This document shows, in pieces, positions 19,601 to 25,857 of a DNA stretch of 30,003 bases. A program made the translations under genes and the position numbers. The notes under the pieces were generated by a model that saw nothing but the letters and a program-made list of their open reading frames with translations, did not search any database and was not told where the DNA came from. Within the stretch, counting starts at the first letter, position 1, and each line of letters starts with the position of its first letter. The DNA comes from a virus. The stretch is taken from the IMG/VR virus record IMGVR_UViG_3300021442_000221, positions 1 to 30,003 of that record. The stretch is one strand, 5' to 3'.

Positions 19601-22377
19601 GCTGACAATGATGCTAAATTAAAATCAGTTGATAGTGCATAAAACTTTGTGTCAACATCATCTACAGTATGCTTTCCTTTTAATGATGTTCCTGCACCAA
19701 CCATGTCACTAAAATAAAATGGCATATCATAAGTTTTATTTTTATTAATCTGCTTCATTAAGCGATCAAAGTGCTCTCTTATTTCTCCATCAAAACCTAA
19801 TCGTGTTGCTTCTTGAAGAAATATGCGTCTAAACTTTCCGTATTCTTTACTAGCAAATCGAAGTGCTTTAATAATATTAGAAGTTCTATCAGTAATATGA
19901 TACAAGGCAAGATTTACTGGGCCACTATGTTGAATAAATTTTGTACCCCAAGGTGCTAAATCTCCTAAATCTCTTAAATTATTAGGACCAGGAAACGTAC
20001 CTATAAAATTATCATTATATTCAGTAACAGTTTGTACATGGTCGGTAACTTCGCCTACAGTAAATGTAAGAACGTTATCATTTAATGGATTTCTTTCTAA
20101 ATTCCAAGGAATTTCATAATACCCATTTTCATTTTTGTCAGTTGCACTATGGGTTTTAATTAAAACAACATCATCTTTTTTTAAGTCTTTTACAAATGTA
20201 ATATATGCTATACCATTAATTCTATTAATTACGAAATCTGTTAAGGCTTCTTGTCTCTTCCAGTTAACATAAACTCTAGTCCATAAATCATTTAGATCAC
20301 CACTTCTATCATAAACATCAATAGCATAATCATTAAATTGAATATCAATTACATATTGTCTTATAACAAGCTGACGACTATGTGCAACAGCTTTAACCCA
20401 ACCAGACTCATTAGTATACGTATTAATAGCAGTATAAACTCGTAATAACGCTATATCAGTTTTTCCTGTTAATAATGCATTATCTTGTTGATATGTATAT
20501 TTGTCAGCTAATAAATTAAAATCAAATAAAATGTCTCCTGTGTTTTCTAAAGCTCTATAGCTTAGAGAAAATCCTAATTCAGGATCATTAACTACTCCAG
20601 CACCAAGTTTATAACTGAAAACCTTATTTCCAACAAATGTTGATGATGGATAATAAGTTGTATCTGAAAGAGCATATCCATCCTTATCATATAACTCAAA
20701 TAATGGAGCCTGATTTAAAGCAATTTTATCTTGTCCTGCTTTCCACTCAGTACCATTATAAAACCACATCTTACCTTTATAAGTGTCACCATTCCTAACT
20801 AATACTGTTTCATTTTCAATTGGACTTGTGTCTGTTTCTTCAACAAGACTAATTTGTCTTACAAGATTATGTGTAATAAAGTTTACTTTAAAAATTTTAC
20901 CTGATACTCTACTGTCAGGATCAGCAGTAAACAATATACGCATATTGTCAACAATATCTATACCATCAATATTATATCCTATTGCACCTTCAACATCTGA
21001 AAACACATCTTTAGTAAATGTATCAAGCAAATCAATATCATTTTTAGCACTAGTACCAAAGTTATATAATTTTAATCCTGCTTCAAATTCTATAATAGGA
21101 CGCTTTGCTCTAAAATTTTGATCTAGTTCTGGAGGCGTTCCTGTAAGTTCAGCTACTTGTTCAATAACTTGCTTATGAAACCATCTATTATATCTTGACC
21201 AAGGGTTTCGACTTTTAGATGCTTTATTAACTACAAGATAATCTTTTTCACCTGCAAAACTATTAGCATTACTATAAGGTAATCTATCAAAACCTACAGT
21301 ATCAAAAGGTACAGGTTTGTCTGTTGCATACGTAGCCGGAATTTCTAAATCTTTTTCATTAACTAAAGTAATTTCGCTTCCTACACCTTCAACATACCAC
21401 TCGCCTTCAGCATATTTTACTGGAGTTACATCTCCTTGGAAATAAACTTTCATTCCATTTGAAAAAGCTACTCCGCCAGTACTTGTATAAGTTTTTTTAC
21501 CTATAATCTCAGCGTCAACATCTATTTCTGTATTATCAATTGCATCTGCAATTTGTATTAGCCCACTTGCATTAATATCATTGCCATTTACATAAAACAA
21601 TGTATCAGGTGCATTATCAGGGATTGTCCAAGTAATAGTTCCAACATCAACTGTTTGAGTACTATCATCTAATCCTGTAGTAAACAATAAACTAGGATCT
21701 AATGAACGTGCAGTTCTAAATGTTAGTGGCATTCCTACTGCATCAATTTCAAAAATGTATGTTTGACCTCTAAATAATTTTAAAGTTGGATTAGATGTTA
21801 ATCCGTCAGGTGTGAAAATATAACTGTTATTATCTATATTATCTTTTTTAGTTACTTTGTATGTGCTTATAACATCTTTGGCGTTACCAGCAATCCCTAG
21901 TCCTATTGGACCTCCTGGAAGCCAATAATATTCTCTAAAGTTTACAAACTTGTCCCAATCAATATGAGGGCTCCAAGCATAATATTCAGTACTATTAAGT
22001 TTACTATGATTAGTTACATTGCCACCGAATGCTTTTATTTGATTAATGTAGTCATTATAGTCTTTATAAAATTTTACATTTTCTAAATTATCTTTAACTA
22101 CTACGGCGGGCTCTAATTGATAATTTTCTCTATCTGGACTATGTTCTTTAATATAAACGTCATTGGCTTTATATGCTCTAGCTGTTTCACGGCCAAAGTA
22201 GCCGTTTAACTTTTCAGCAACACCTGGTTGTACTAATTGATCTAGAGTTGCGCCTAAAAACTTTTTATTATGTCCAGTTCTAAAGTATCTAGGAAGTAAC
22301 TCAGCACTATGTCTTCGTGGTGGCTTCTTGCTATCAGCTGGTAACGGATATTCATTTTGTTCATTTGTAAAAGGCAT
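7645..22377 (-). CDS. Giant modular virion protein, probable baseplate wedge/periphery component (4,910 aa)
   Basis: One uninterrupted frame of 4,910 codons, roughly 540 kDa. The N-terminal 160 residues (LLPRYFRTGHNKKFLGATLD, AYKANDVYI, then FREYYWLPGGP) and a block near 1130-1185 (HPWEILGYTIEPAWW, YGPAPYT) are conserved features I recognise in giant structural proteins of marine T4-like phages. Further modules: four CBM5/12-like motifs (about 1434, 1699, 2184, 2796); FG-GAP-like propeller blades near 2130-2185 and 2740-3100; two glycine-rich modules near 3500 and 3860; and a C-terminal array of beta modules from about 3940. The end reads RQENNIGRFLRSAEATLPK. The start overlaps the gp6 stop by one base. 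It occupies the place of T4 gp7 or P2 gene I after gp6, so a wedge role is inferred. No enzyme motif is evident. Confidence 0.85.
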   Translation of the reverse strand: MPFTNEQNEYPLPADSKKPPRRHSAELLPRYFRTGHNKKFLGATLDQLVQPGVAEKLNGYFGRETARAYKANDVYIKEHSPDRENYQLEPAVVVKDNLENVKFYKDYNDYINQIKAFGGNVTNHSKLNSTEYYAWSPHIDWDKFVNFREYYWLPGGPIGLGIAGNAKDVISTYKVTKKDNIDNNSYIFTPDGLTSNPTLKLFRGQTYIFEIDAVGMPLTFRTARSLDPSLLFTTGLDDSTQTVDVGTITWTIPDNAPDTLFYVNGNDINASGLIQIADAIDNTEIDVDAEIIGKKTYTSTGGVAFSNGMKVYFQGDVTPVKYAEGEWYVEGVGSEITLVNEKDLEIPATYATDKPVPFDTVGFDRLPYSNANSFAGEKDYLVVNKASKSRNPWSRYNRWFHKQVIEQVAELTGTPPELDQNFRAKRPIIEFEAGLKLYNFGTSAKNDIDLLDTFTKDVFSDVEGAIGYNIDGIDIVDNMRILFTADPDSRVSGKIFKVNFITHNLVRQISLVEETDTSPIENETVLVRNGDTYKGKMWFYNGTEWKAGQDKIALNQAPLFELYDKDGYALSDTTYYPSSTFVGNKVFSYKLGAGVVNDPELGFSLSYRALENTGDILFDFNLLADKYTYQQDNALLTGKTDIALLRVYTAINTYTNESGWVKAVAHSRQLVIRQYVIDIQFNDYAIDVYDRSGDLNDLWTRVYVNWKRQEALTDFVINRINGIAYITFVKDLKKDDVVLIKTHSATDKNENGYYEIPWNLERNPLNDNVLTFTVGEVTDHVQTVTEYNDNFIGTFPGPNNLRDLGDLAPWGTKFIQHSGPVNLALYHITDRTSNIIKALRFASKEYGKFRRIFLQEATRLGFDGEIREHFDRLMKQINKNKTYDMPFYFSDMVGAGTSLKGKHTVDDVDTKFYALSTDFNLASLSAQSVYIYKNKVQLLHGVDYIFETDHPGFVTITATKAVDDIIEIYEYPLSDGSYIPETPSKLGLYPKYEPKKYIDNTYQTPTEVIQGHDGNIFVCYGDYRDELLLELEKRIFNNIKVEYDKTLIDIHEFIGGDSRDTGFSKWNRDKTLITDFLGWLNNVGNLDYTDHSFYQRTNSFTFNYSKMTSPNGNQLAGYWRAIYKEAYDTDRPHTHPWEILGYTIEPAWWQTVYGPAPYTRENKILWKDVEDGIVREPGKALKYLTAYARKDITKHIPVDGEGNLLSPLDSNYAKNYVLALTDDAFVFGDEAPTETAWRRSSEYPFAFIVSWILNQPAKIMGLGFDRSRTVRNLANEIVYSNTDKRIRFKDIVFPNTYLDVDRSSTAGFINYIFNFVNTQAVDSYTSYKTELKQIKNQLGFKIAGFTQKSKFKLLLDSRSPFNEGNVFVPDENYEVFLNASSVIDLVSYSGVIIEKKPAGFVIRGYDSTNPYFKYFKVRELSDDPVVNVGGVSESFVRWQAGQKYLEGQIVEFDNEYFTVKTSHDADVDFEATNFVKLAELPISGGRDAFFRRQFDQTPPLINSIKEISYGTLFTTIQGVVDFLLGYGHWLKSKGFDFNFFNPDINLVENWELSAKEFLFWTTQNWADNSVITLSPAGNHLSFKRELHVSDNIFDSFYDYTLLKADGTKLLKEFIDVYRGAEGEFKITAKNSADGVYAVKLPLIQKEHVVLIDNHTVFNDIIYDLEPGYRQERVKVIGYRTDDWNGSLNIPGFVYDNAICTEWAEYKKYAVGDTVKYKEFYYLAKQKIEGAESFDASLWERLSKKPTSVLRPNLDYKAKQFKDYYDLDTDNFDTEQQVIAQHLIGYQKREYLSNIINDDVSQYKFYQGFIQDKGTQNSLTKLFDALSNADKDSIDFYEEWAVKLGQYGSSDGFDEIEFKLDEGKFKLSPQPVELVDTVSGIETDLIYRIRPFEVYLKPNGYNHKPFPTHTKEFEYVRTAGFVNEEDVQLTVAKYDDILNASITDLSVGNYIWVGQYRTSWDVFKYVRTVDRVVQVTSDNDAGTTTITLNEQAVYDADEIIGVLDVTGAEKFFKVKSVSLGNIICYANGTTEDVPIADGFVTKFISARVATVAEANVRVLNSHLNVGELIWIDNDDQGRWVVLENKPTYSSFQQIPNVNTGEGHLFGKVIATDQRNTILIVSAAEYEKVYVFTRVSDNVDYTHRQTIDAPTELYGDVGDPPAKFGQAVALTDDGNHLVIGAPHASNVRTKWKGDFDGGTSYVTGDIVRYLEAFWEAQFDIAAATGALLFPSFYSTSFIHEANYDALSNSYPKIVYAIRGDYGLDVTTDHILIRAPVEQYNGSAENDKVIINWQEFSQNYPTGILPWGATGPGVAAIEGQKVIAAKIDAILYVDNLIRIPTVGDSLSSATAVGEVQYIRIENVSQAIIYMKDVSGEFLATDEIFLNAVSCGTFEKVQPGTHPEVFGGWWRIDGIPTFTTTVNEAQEIAIPNIIGQDFITSSESRSPVPFSNTMDDVRALSLITDPTRGGRLGHLSYYDKLGLPNLSELWFVRAPKTFTDLADKDDEFKMWVNTIRGGVDPISVFDPASLGLTFTYLNDSTHTIFDLWSGYIDITFTNFDLSGDPYVPLENQVIIDNTTGAEATVTYIQQQLLTARVFVTGRAGTFSFGFNNSATSTISIKDAISPGVNRLSGRLDHADMDSTATGKMVVVKNTDSAQLPVTSPSFQNELEVHFYSSSEVSGIARIPNYPTPLNKDWLQQYNIPAHAEGVVNDKDDCGIILTYDKTANGEYSLNHGYISEHTATGTEFGDQIEFATNGLLHYLYVGTHDPGSFGSPGRVYLFNHGTDSTGEVFDYATGKDKDYKGVFDVAQAYYENDIVLYDEYFWQSKTNLPAGVWSPSLWTQLSSHIDYIGYIPNDLGLTVDDETILDQSLLANFGPFTTNRDGNILVVVAEYTSGDPKVLVYRLNNGHYEFSQQIVTPVAGIGFGSAVAVSDDGTLIAIGAPLQDEVETNNGAVYVYIQEAGSFIWSQTLYSPETDVAERFGATLDFDKNNLAVSSRGGDLIASTTFDANITIVPTSWDNNLTQFKVVNEDSGQVLIFQRFNNTLLYSEKFVFNNPVTRRFGDYLLFTDNHVYVAMPELTITPTDNFQGTIIDFRRERNVLSWQTLRSPLDQVDLKQFRGVFIYDTETNKLGSQIDYIDPIQGKISGIAEEEISFKTLYDPAVYTIGTAPSNVDTSNYWSKNYVGRLWWDLSTVKYHNPYQGSIIYQTANWNKLFKGSSIDVYEWVETELLPSQWLEQADTEEGLSKGISGVPRFDDNTLVSTRVYNKAAQSFSNKFYYWVKNRKFIPSEKEWRKTSAYDVAQLIEDPKAQGYKFAALLADNRFALYNTDALFNDVNSAVNFRYWTIENPNNIHNEYQVLSEGLDTSRPKADVERKWFDSLIGWDTNYRAVPDTDLSPKQKYGSLNSPRQSWFVNRLEAVKEVIERVNRVLKQHIIVDEYDLSKLKEVDVIPTLNSGKFDQSVDTYAEIVYVGTANIKQAVLTPIWLNGRLERVEIADGGRGYKVPPTYEFVNIGNGTAAELILTIDTLGKVNSVTVKHAGRNYPNDTGLIVRRYSTLVKADENITGKWSIHAYNTANTLWERTDSQAYNVPDFWGYIDWYAIDYNQFTNVDYLIDESYLLTSLDDDIGDIVKIKTVGTGGWLLLKKINSVVDADYTTNYETVGRQNGTIKFASSLYNYPTWNIGYDSLSYDTSDYDNQPVHEFRLILEALRDDIFIDDLAVEYNKLFIASLRYVFSEQKFVDWAFKTSFIKAKHNIGELAEKVTFQNDNLPSYEAFVGEAKPYKTKIREYLTSYTKFDNTNSITTDFDLPPAYKTEAGKIIPSSLKIKDDVLYGVDPGLVNYPNKHWKDNLGYEVVMIQIKDGGTGFLEVPVITISGGGGTGAKAQAYIGVGGAITWIKLTNVGSGYLSAPTVTVNGTQSEGSKPAVVSAKLGNGKIRSAHIISRFDRVSGAFLITTLEETESFTGNASKQKVDLKWPMDVRPSQIYITINDVELLTSEYTFKNIAYTDKSYTRYRGQIFFTEPPANLASIVVKYSKAIDMLQAQDRINLFYKPTDGMLGNDISQLMEGIDYGGVEVRSFDFGGGAGWFSEPWFTSTWDTFDNTFEDEVFQLDGSTNIFNLAQPLADGVLYNVYKNGVRVDDPEYDGSTVPGNPSAVMQTITGDGVTQTITLNEELIPTVDGDVIIIRKATSDGSFIPDPDAYDTALQGGDLAYQTAKGLLSEEIVVDGDGFITPLTSKGPEELIPGQVMDTVDFRVYDRTADGSCIISSHNYFGDGSISKFPINQLPASQKDLFVKVNGIILDTTEYTVNYQTKQVELVTVPQLNELVHISTMSNNGEKILDLDKFIGDGSTSQFVTPVVYKLGLTYTLTVDGETVTTDLSETDATYEVPGRAVFKLGTIPDPGAIIQYVIYDSTSQVFSQVTTDEFVGNAVTTKFTLSQTPFTSEPESHNIIVKLGNEILNAGYNQQFTVVPQREYQLREWQLATATFGANNVLVYLNGVAIELNTKWRWDTFNGSVVLFDDVGVNGDTLEVFIVDSGDYQLGYFDVGTSLFVKTPDDVYLDTPPPFGVKLTIYKFSKHDIRKIKRETFDVVARNAVTVGTDGYTEFHQLTNGIVRLREEAIDAEYVWVTLNKVLLTPSIDYYVTDDRKHIKIVSDIDPDDKIEVIHFTNPVIVPKFGFRIFKDMLNRTHYKRLGDSNKYTLAEDLHWYDSRIYVTNYDNLPLPNKDKGIPGIIFINGERIEYYLKEGGAIRQLRRGTLGTGVAELHKAGSDLFDQSATQTVPYKDEILTQVFEADGSTNAVTVDFIPKTVNEFEIFVAGKRLRKVSISSFDKTVDLDSPEADITLPAEFSVDGTTSTVILLNTPAINSKIIVVRKLGRTWTDSGVPLHRQENNIGRFLRSAEATLPK
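7660..10560 (-). repeat. Array of diverged beta modules at the giant protein C-terminus
   Basis: From about residue 3940 onward a module recurs with the pattern F-x-G-D/N-G-x-T-x-x-F, then a strand with VxVNG or a similar sequence, then Y-x-V and a closing hydrophobic strand. Examples are FTGNASKQKVDL, YFGDGSISKFPIN, KFIGDGSTSQFVT, EFVGNAVTTKFTL, VTVGTDGYTEFHQL and VFEADGSTNAVTV. At least six copies can be read, spaced about 80-150 residues apart. They are protein-level repeats; the DNA copies have diverged and show no obvious long identical stretch. Such modules probably act as rigid spacers. Confidence 0.6.
10590..10800 (-). other. Glycine-rich module of the giant protein (copy 2)
   Basis: Residues about 3860-3930 read VITISGGGGTGAKAQAYIG, then a strand pair and GSGYLSAPTVTVNG. 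The pattern P-x-(V/Y)-x-(I/F)-x-G-G/N-G-T-G/A-A-x-A followed by V-x-x-(A/V)-G-x-x-Y is shared with a second copy encoded near 11740-11900. Confidence 0.55.
11740..11900 (-). other. Glycine-rich module of the giant protein (copy 1)
   Basis: Residues about 3494-3545 read GGRGYKVPPTYEFVNIGNG, then TAAELILTIDTLGKVNSVTV and HAGRNYP. It is a diverged copy of the GGGGTGA-type module encoded near 10590-10800. Confidence 0.5.
13080..14160 (-). other. FG-GAP-like beta-propeller blades in the giant protein
   Basis: Residues about 2740-3100 hold successive blade-like units: FGDQIEFATNGLLHYLYVG, then FGPFTTNRDGNILVVVAEY, FGSAVAVSDDGTLIAIGAP, FGATLDFDKNNLAVSS and FGDYLLFTDNHVYVAMP. Most are followed by a strand such as GAVYVYI, KVLVYRL or GQVLIFQR. 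The FG-x-(A/S)-(V/L)-x-x-(S/T)-x-D-G-x-x-(L/I)-x-(V/I)-(G/A)-(A/S)-P pattern is that of FG-GAP repeats, known from integrin-alpha-type propellers. One further blade lies about 550 residues earlier (encoded near 15823-15990). Confidence 0.65.
13840..13992 (-). other. CBM5/12-like motif 4 in the giant protein
   Basis: Residues about 2796-2846 read KGVFDVAQAYYENDIVLYDE, then YFWQSKTNLP and W-x-x-x-LWTQLSS. The order of aromatic residues fits the short chitin/carbohydrate-binding pattern W/F-x(4-6)-Y-x-x-G/N-D-x-V-x-Y-x-x-x-Y/F-x-A/S with a trailing W. Confidence 0.45.
15673..15828 (-). other. CBM5/12-like motif 3 in the giant protein
   Basis: Residues about 2184-2235 read KWKGDFDGGTSYVTGDIVRY, then LEAFWEAQFDI. 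The SYVTGDIVRY core with a following W-E-A matches the CBM5/12-type pattern well. It directly follows an FG-GAP-like blade. Confidence 0.5.
15823..15990 (-). other. Isolated FG-GAP-like blade in the giant protein
   Basis: Residues about 2130-2185 contain EKVYVFTRV, then FGQAVALTDDGNHLVIGAPH. This is the clearest FG-GAP signature in the protein, but it is separated from the main blade cluster by about 550 residues containing a carbohydrate-binding-like motif and unassigned sequence. Confidence 0.6.
17134..17283 (-). other. CBM5/12-like motif 2 in the giant protein
   Basis: Residues about 1699-1748 read TEWAEYKKYAVGDTVKYKEF, then YYLAKQ and later SLWERLSKKP. This is the best of the four matches to the CBM5/12-type pattern: W, Y-x-x-GD-x-V-x-Y, Y-x-A, and a terminal W. 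Confidence 0.55.
17923..18078 (-). other. CBM5/12-like motif 1 in the giant protein
   Basis: Residues about 1434-1485 read VRWQAGQKYLEGQIVEFDNE, then YFTVKTSHD and NFVKLAELP. The usual D after the central G is Q and the terminal W is F, so it is a diverged copy. Confidence 0.42.
18830..18990 (-). other. HPWE...YGPAPYT conserved block of the giant protein
   Basis: Residues about 1130-1183 contain THPWEILGYTIEPAWWQ, then YGPAPYTRENKILWKDVEDG. The density of Trp, Pro, Gly and Tyr far exceeds the surroundings, which usually marks a conserved folded core. I recognise the pattern from giant structural proteins of marine T4-like phages. Confidence 0.55.
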
Positions 22378-22379
22378 TA
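22375..22379 (-). promoter_or_regulatory. TAATG stop/start overlap between gp6 and the giant gene
   Basis: The gp6 stop and the giant gene start share one base. The nearest ribosome-binding-like sequence (AGGGA) is about 14 bases upstream, further than usual, so coupled re-initiation is the likely way the giant protein is translated. This ties its output to that of gp6. Confidence 0.7.
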
Positions 22380-25300
22380 GATTAAGTTAGTCCCTGAGCT
22401 TGTAATAGTACCTGATGTATATGTACCAGCACTTTGTAAACCTGAATTAGTAGACGTTGCTACAGTTAAAACTTTACCTGAAGCTTTTAATCTACTTGCT
22501 GTAACGGCATCTATTACTTCAATGTTATCAACTGTAGCTCCACTAATAAAAATTTCATCTGATTCAGATTTAATCTCATATAAACTACCAAATCCTTGTA
22601 ATTCTTGATTAGGAACAATTACAATTGTTACTAAATCCGGAGCAACGGTAGCCATGATAAAAGTACTCAACTCTGAGAAGTAAAATGTATCGCCAAAATC
22701 CCAATTATCTAGAGCAAAGAATTGGTTAATTGCTGAAATAACTTTTGCCTTAATTGCATTAGTATTAACAACTTGATCTATATTTTTAACTATTTTAAAT
22801 GTTGCTTGTAAATCTAAGTCTGCAGAAGCTCCAAATAAAATTTTATATTTTACAGGATGATAAACAACTTCATCACTAATAGACTTAATTTTATTAATTT
22901 CAGATCCATAGTTATTAAATAAATTATCACTACTTGGAGGCAACGGTTTTTCGTCTACCGTGCCGTCTAAAAATTCTCTAAACGAAGTATCGTACTCTTT
23001 TGTTAAAAGATACGTATCAATAATATTACTACTACTAGGATCAATTCTATTATCATCGTCTGCCGCATGAATATATTGGAATTTAAGTTTATCACGGCCA
23101 GTAAATGCTCTATAATCTGTTGTTAAATCTATAGAAGTTGTTGCATATACATACTTTTTAAATACATTCTCTGTAACTAGATAAAAAATTTGTCCATCAC
23201 TATATTGACTTAATGCACCTACAAAACTTTCTGCTTGAAGTATTACGATACTTGCACTATCCATATAACTATAATCTTCAATACCGTCAGTAGTAATATA
23301 TTTTTTTTGAAATATAAACTTTGTTAACGGACTAACTGTTTCATTAACAATTTCGATAAATGTTTCTGGATCATCTACAACACCATCTTCATCTTCATCA
23401 TAAAAACTTACTTCAATTTTCTTACTATCAACATATCCATCAGCATCTCTATATGCATCACTTATTTCCCAATCATGTTGAACTGTAAAAGGTGTCAGTG
23501 CATCTGGTTTTAAATTAATAGATAAGACTGCAATTTTGTCTTTAATAATTTGTCCTGTCTTATTATCAAAAACTTTATCACTACTATCATAATAAAATCT
23601 AATTTCTTCTGCACTTTCAAAAATATATCTTAAACTACGATATGTAATTGTATATTTTTCACCATCAGTTTCAAATAATAAAATCCAACTTGCATCTAAT
23701 TGTTGATTAGTAGTATCTCCGGTTTTACCTAAACTGAATTCTCCAAGAACACTTAAATTATTTTCTATAATAATTCGCCATTGTCTTAAATTAATATCAT
23801 ATCGTAAACCAAATGTTTTTTGTGCAAATACATGGTCAACTATTTGTGTTTGTACATCAGCTTCTAATGTTTTAGCAAACTTAGGTACAATTTGACTTAA
23901 AACTGCCGTTGATGGAATAACATCATTAAGTATAATAGGTCCTGATCCATCTGTATTATCAATAGTACCATCACCTGTAACACTAACAACCTTAACCCAC
24001 TTATAATCAATTGACCCTGGATGGTCTGCTGAACCTTGCATTAATGTACCATCTTTCATAAAATGATATCCTGCAGGTGGAAGGAATTTAATTAAGGTTC
24101 CTGATTCAAGAAATCTTAATGCACTACCTGTAAAACTTCCAACTTGAAATCTTGTACCATCATCATCTTGGAAATTTCCTGTTGTTAAATTTGTTTCAGT
24201 TGTAGTTTGTACCCAATTAGCTCCTAAATCTGCTACAATTGTTTTAGGAAAATTTGTTAGATAATAATTTAATAATTGTTTTTCAGCTAAAATTGGTGTT
24301 ATAGTGTTTACAATAATACCTTCAACATCTGTTTTTGTTGTAAACACAAAATGTTTATATTTTGTTAACGTTTCTTTATATACAACACCATCATTACCAA
24401 ATAAGGTTGTACTAGAATATTTTCCTGTACTATCTAGTAAATCAAAATAACGTGAAATACCACTTGATGTTCTATTAACACTCTTAACTTTAACAATTTC
24501 TTGACTAATACCTAGTGGAGCTACTTGATAGTCTTCACTAGTAACCATTCTGTTTTGAGTATAATAAGTAGATGGTGCATTTTCGCGAATACTTAAATTA
24601 CTTTCTGAAGTACTACTATTATCTACAGTATACTTTAATGTTAATGTTATACTAATTGTTTCAGCATTTCCTTGAGCAGAAGTATATGGAATTGCTACAC
24701 TAATTGATGTTAAATCATCTGGAACAATATTATATGATTGATTAATACTTGACCTATAATAAACTCTAAAATTACCTTGAGGTAAATTACCAAAGACTCC
24801 ATCAGAGAAAATTAAGTTAATTTTATCTTGTGTTTTAGTAAGTACTCCATAGATATTTCTAATCTTTTTTCTTAAACTATTATAAACAATATTATTACCT
24901 TCTACTGCATCAACTTTAGTCCATAACTCAGATTCAGTACCTAATGAATTTAACTTATATAACCAAACATCTGTATTATTAATATTTGACGCATCTATGG
25001 AAATTGACTGATTAGTACTTGGAGATTCAACTGTAAATTGTCCTTGATCTAAAACACCTTGTCTAAAGTGACAAAAATATCCAGTATTTTGACTACCTGG
25101 TCCACGTCCGTCATCTCTAAATAAAAATGCGAAACTATTACCTGGCAAAGGTGGCTCTTCATATATAACACCATCAATAACGTCTGTTGAAACTATTTGG
25201 AATTGAATACTTCTTCCATCAATATTTTTCGTAAAAGTATATACTGGTACATCAACGTTAGTTGCTCTATACCTATATTGATGTGTTAAGATTCCTTCTA

Positions 25301-25835
25301 CTGTATCTTTTTTAATAGGACGTCCTATTGTAGAATTTGGTGGCAATGCCGCGTTAAGAATCTTTTCAAATTGTTCTTTCCAATCAGGATTAGTTGGATC
25401 ATTCCATACAATTGTTTGATTAGATAAATTTGTACCATTTGAGTCTACAACTTCTTCAGATGTTGTAACAGCTTCAAACTTTATTAACCCATTAGCACAC
25501 TGATTACGTTTTGGATTATATGATAATAGTCGTGCTAAACGTAATACTGAATCTCTACGCTCAGCTAATTCAAGAAAATTTTCTCGAGAATTTAAATCAA
25601 TACGATAAGCAACATTTTGTCCTAAGAATGCAATAAGATCAATTAAAGCTAGATATTCACTAGACTCTATATAATCATTAAAATCTTCAGGATAATTTTC
25701 TCTTATGTACGCAATCATCGTACGACGTAAACTATCAAAGTCATACGACCTAAAATCTGCATTACGAAACGTCTGATATAGACGTTTCCAGTCTTCTGCT
25801 AAAAGTAACCTATTTTGTCTATTTGTTGATGACAT
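22377..25835 (-). CDS. 6: Baseplate wedge subunit gp6-like (1,152 aa)
   Basis: The N-terminus (MSSTNRQNRLLLAEDWKRLY) and the helical region at 62-112 (YLALIDLIAFLGQNVAYRID, then ENFLELAERRDSVLRLARLL) match the gp6/gpJ wedge family as found in marine T4-like phages. T4 gp6 has a comparable segment where a hydrophobic LLAY-type helix is followed by an R/S-rich helix. In T4, two gp6 copies per wedge dimerise into the inner baseplate ring. This protein is much longer than T4 gp6 (660 residues). The extra sequence is beta-rich and includes a calcium-loop-like DEDEDGVVDD (about 812-821). It follows gp25 after a 50-base gap holding a late-promoter-like element and an AGGA ribosome-binding site, and it overlaps the giant gene by one base. 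The order spike, gp25, gp6 is the same as V, W, J of phage P2. Confidence 0.88.
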   Translation of the reverse strand: MSSTNRQNRLLLAEDWKRLYQTFRNADFRSYDFDSLRRTMIAYIRENYPEDFNDYIESSEYLALIDLIAFLGQNVAYRIDLNSRENFLELAERRDSVLRLARLLSYNPKRNQCANGLIKFEAVTTSEEVVDSNGTNLSNQTIVWNDPTNPDWKEQFEKILNAALPPNSTIGRPIKKDTVEGILTHQYRYRATNVDVPVYTFTKNIDGRSIQFQIVSTDVIDGVIYEEPPLPGNSFAFLFRDDGRGPGSQNTGYFCHFRQGVLDQGQFTVESPSTNQSISIDASNINNTDVWLYKLNSLGTESELWTKVDAVEGNNIVYNSLRKKIRNIYGVLTKTQDKINLIFSDGVFGNLPQGNFRVYYRSSINQSYNIVPDDLTSISVAIPYTSAQGNAETISITLTLKYTVDNSSTSESNLSIRENAPSTYYTQNRMVTSEDYQVAPLGISQEIVKVKSVNRTSSGISRYFDLLDSTGKYSSTTLFGNDGVVYKETLTKYKHFVFTTKTDVEGIIVNTITPILAEKQLLNYYLTNFPKTIVADLGANWVQTTTETNLTTGNFQDDDGTRFQVGSFTGSALRFLESGTLIKFLPPAGYHFMKDGTLMQGSADHPGSIDYKWVKVVSVTGDGTIDNTDGSGPIILNDVIPSTAVLSQIVPKFAKTLEADVQTQIVDHVFAQKTFGLRYDINLRQWRIIIENNLSVLGEFSLGKTGDTTNQQLDASWILLFETDGEKYTITYRSLRYIFESAEEIRFYYDSSDKVFDNKTGQIIKDKIAVLSINLKPDALTPFTVQHDWEISDAYRDADGYVDSKKIEVSFYDEDEDGVVDDPETFIEIVNETVSPLTKFIFQKKYITTDGIEDYSYMDSASIVILQAESFVGALSQYSDGQIFYLVTENVFKKYVYATTSIDLTTDYRAFTGRDKLKFQYIHAADDDNRIDPSSSNIIDTYLLTKEYDTSFREFLDGTVDEKPLPPSSDNLFNNYGSEINKIKSISDEVVYHPVKYKILFGASADLDLQATFKIVKNIDQVVNTNAIKAKVISAINQFFALDNWDFGDTFYFSELSTFIMATVAPDLVTIVIVPNQELQGFGSLYEIKSESDEIFISGATVDNIEVIDAVTASRLKASGKVLTVATSTNSGLQSAGTYTSGTITSSGTNLI

Positions 25836-25857
25836 ATTGTTTTTTTCCTATTAATAC

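Noticed and set aside
7645-22377. Suspicion that the giant frame is several fused genes joined by sequencing error
   Set aside because: The frame is continuous, has consistent composition throughout, no internal start with a convincing ribosome-binding site was noticed, and both ends resemble the ends of giant proteins of marine T4-like phages.
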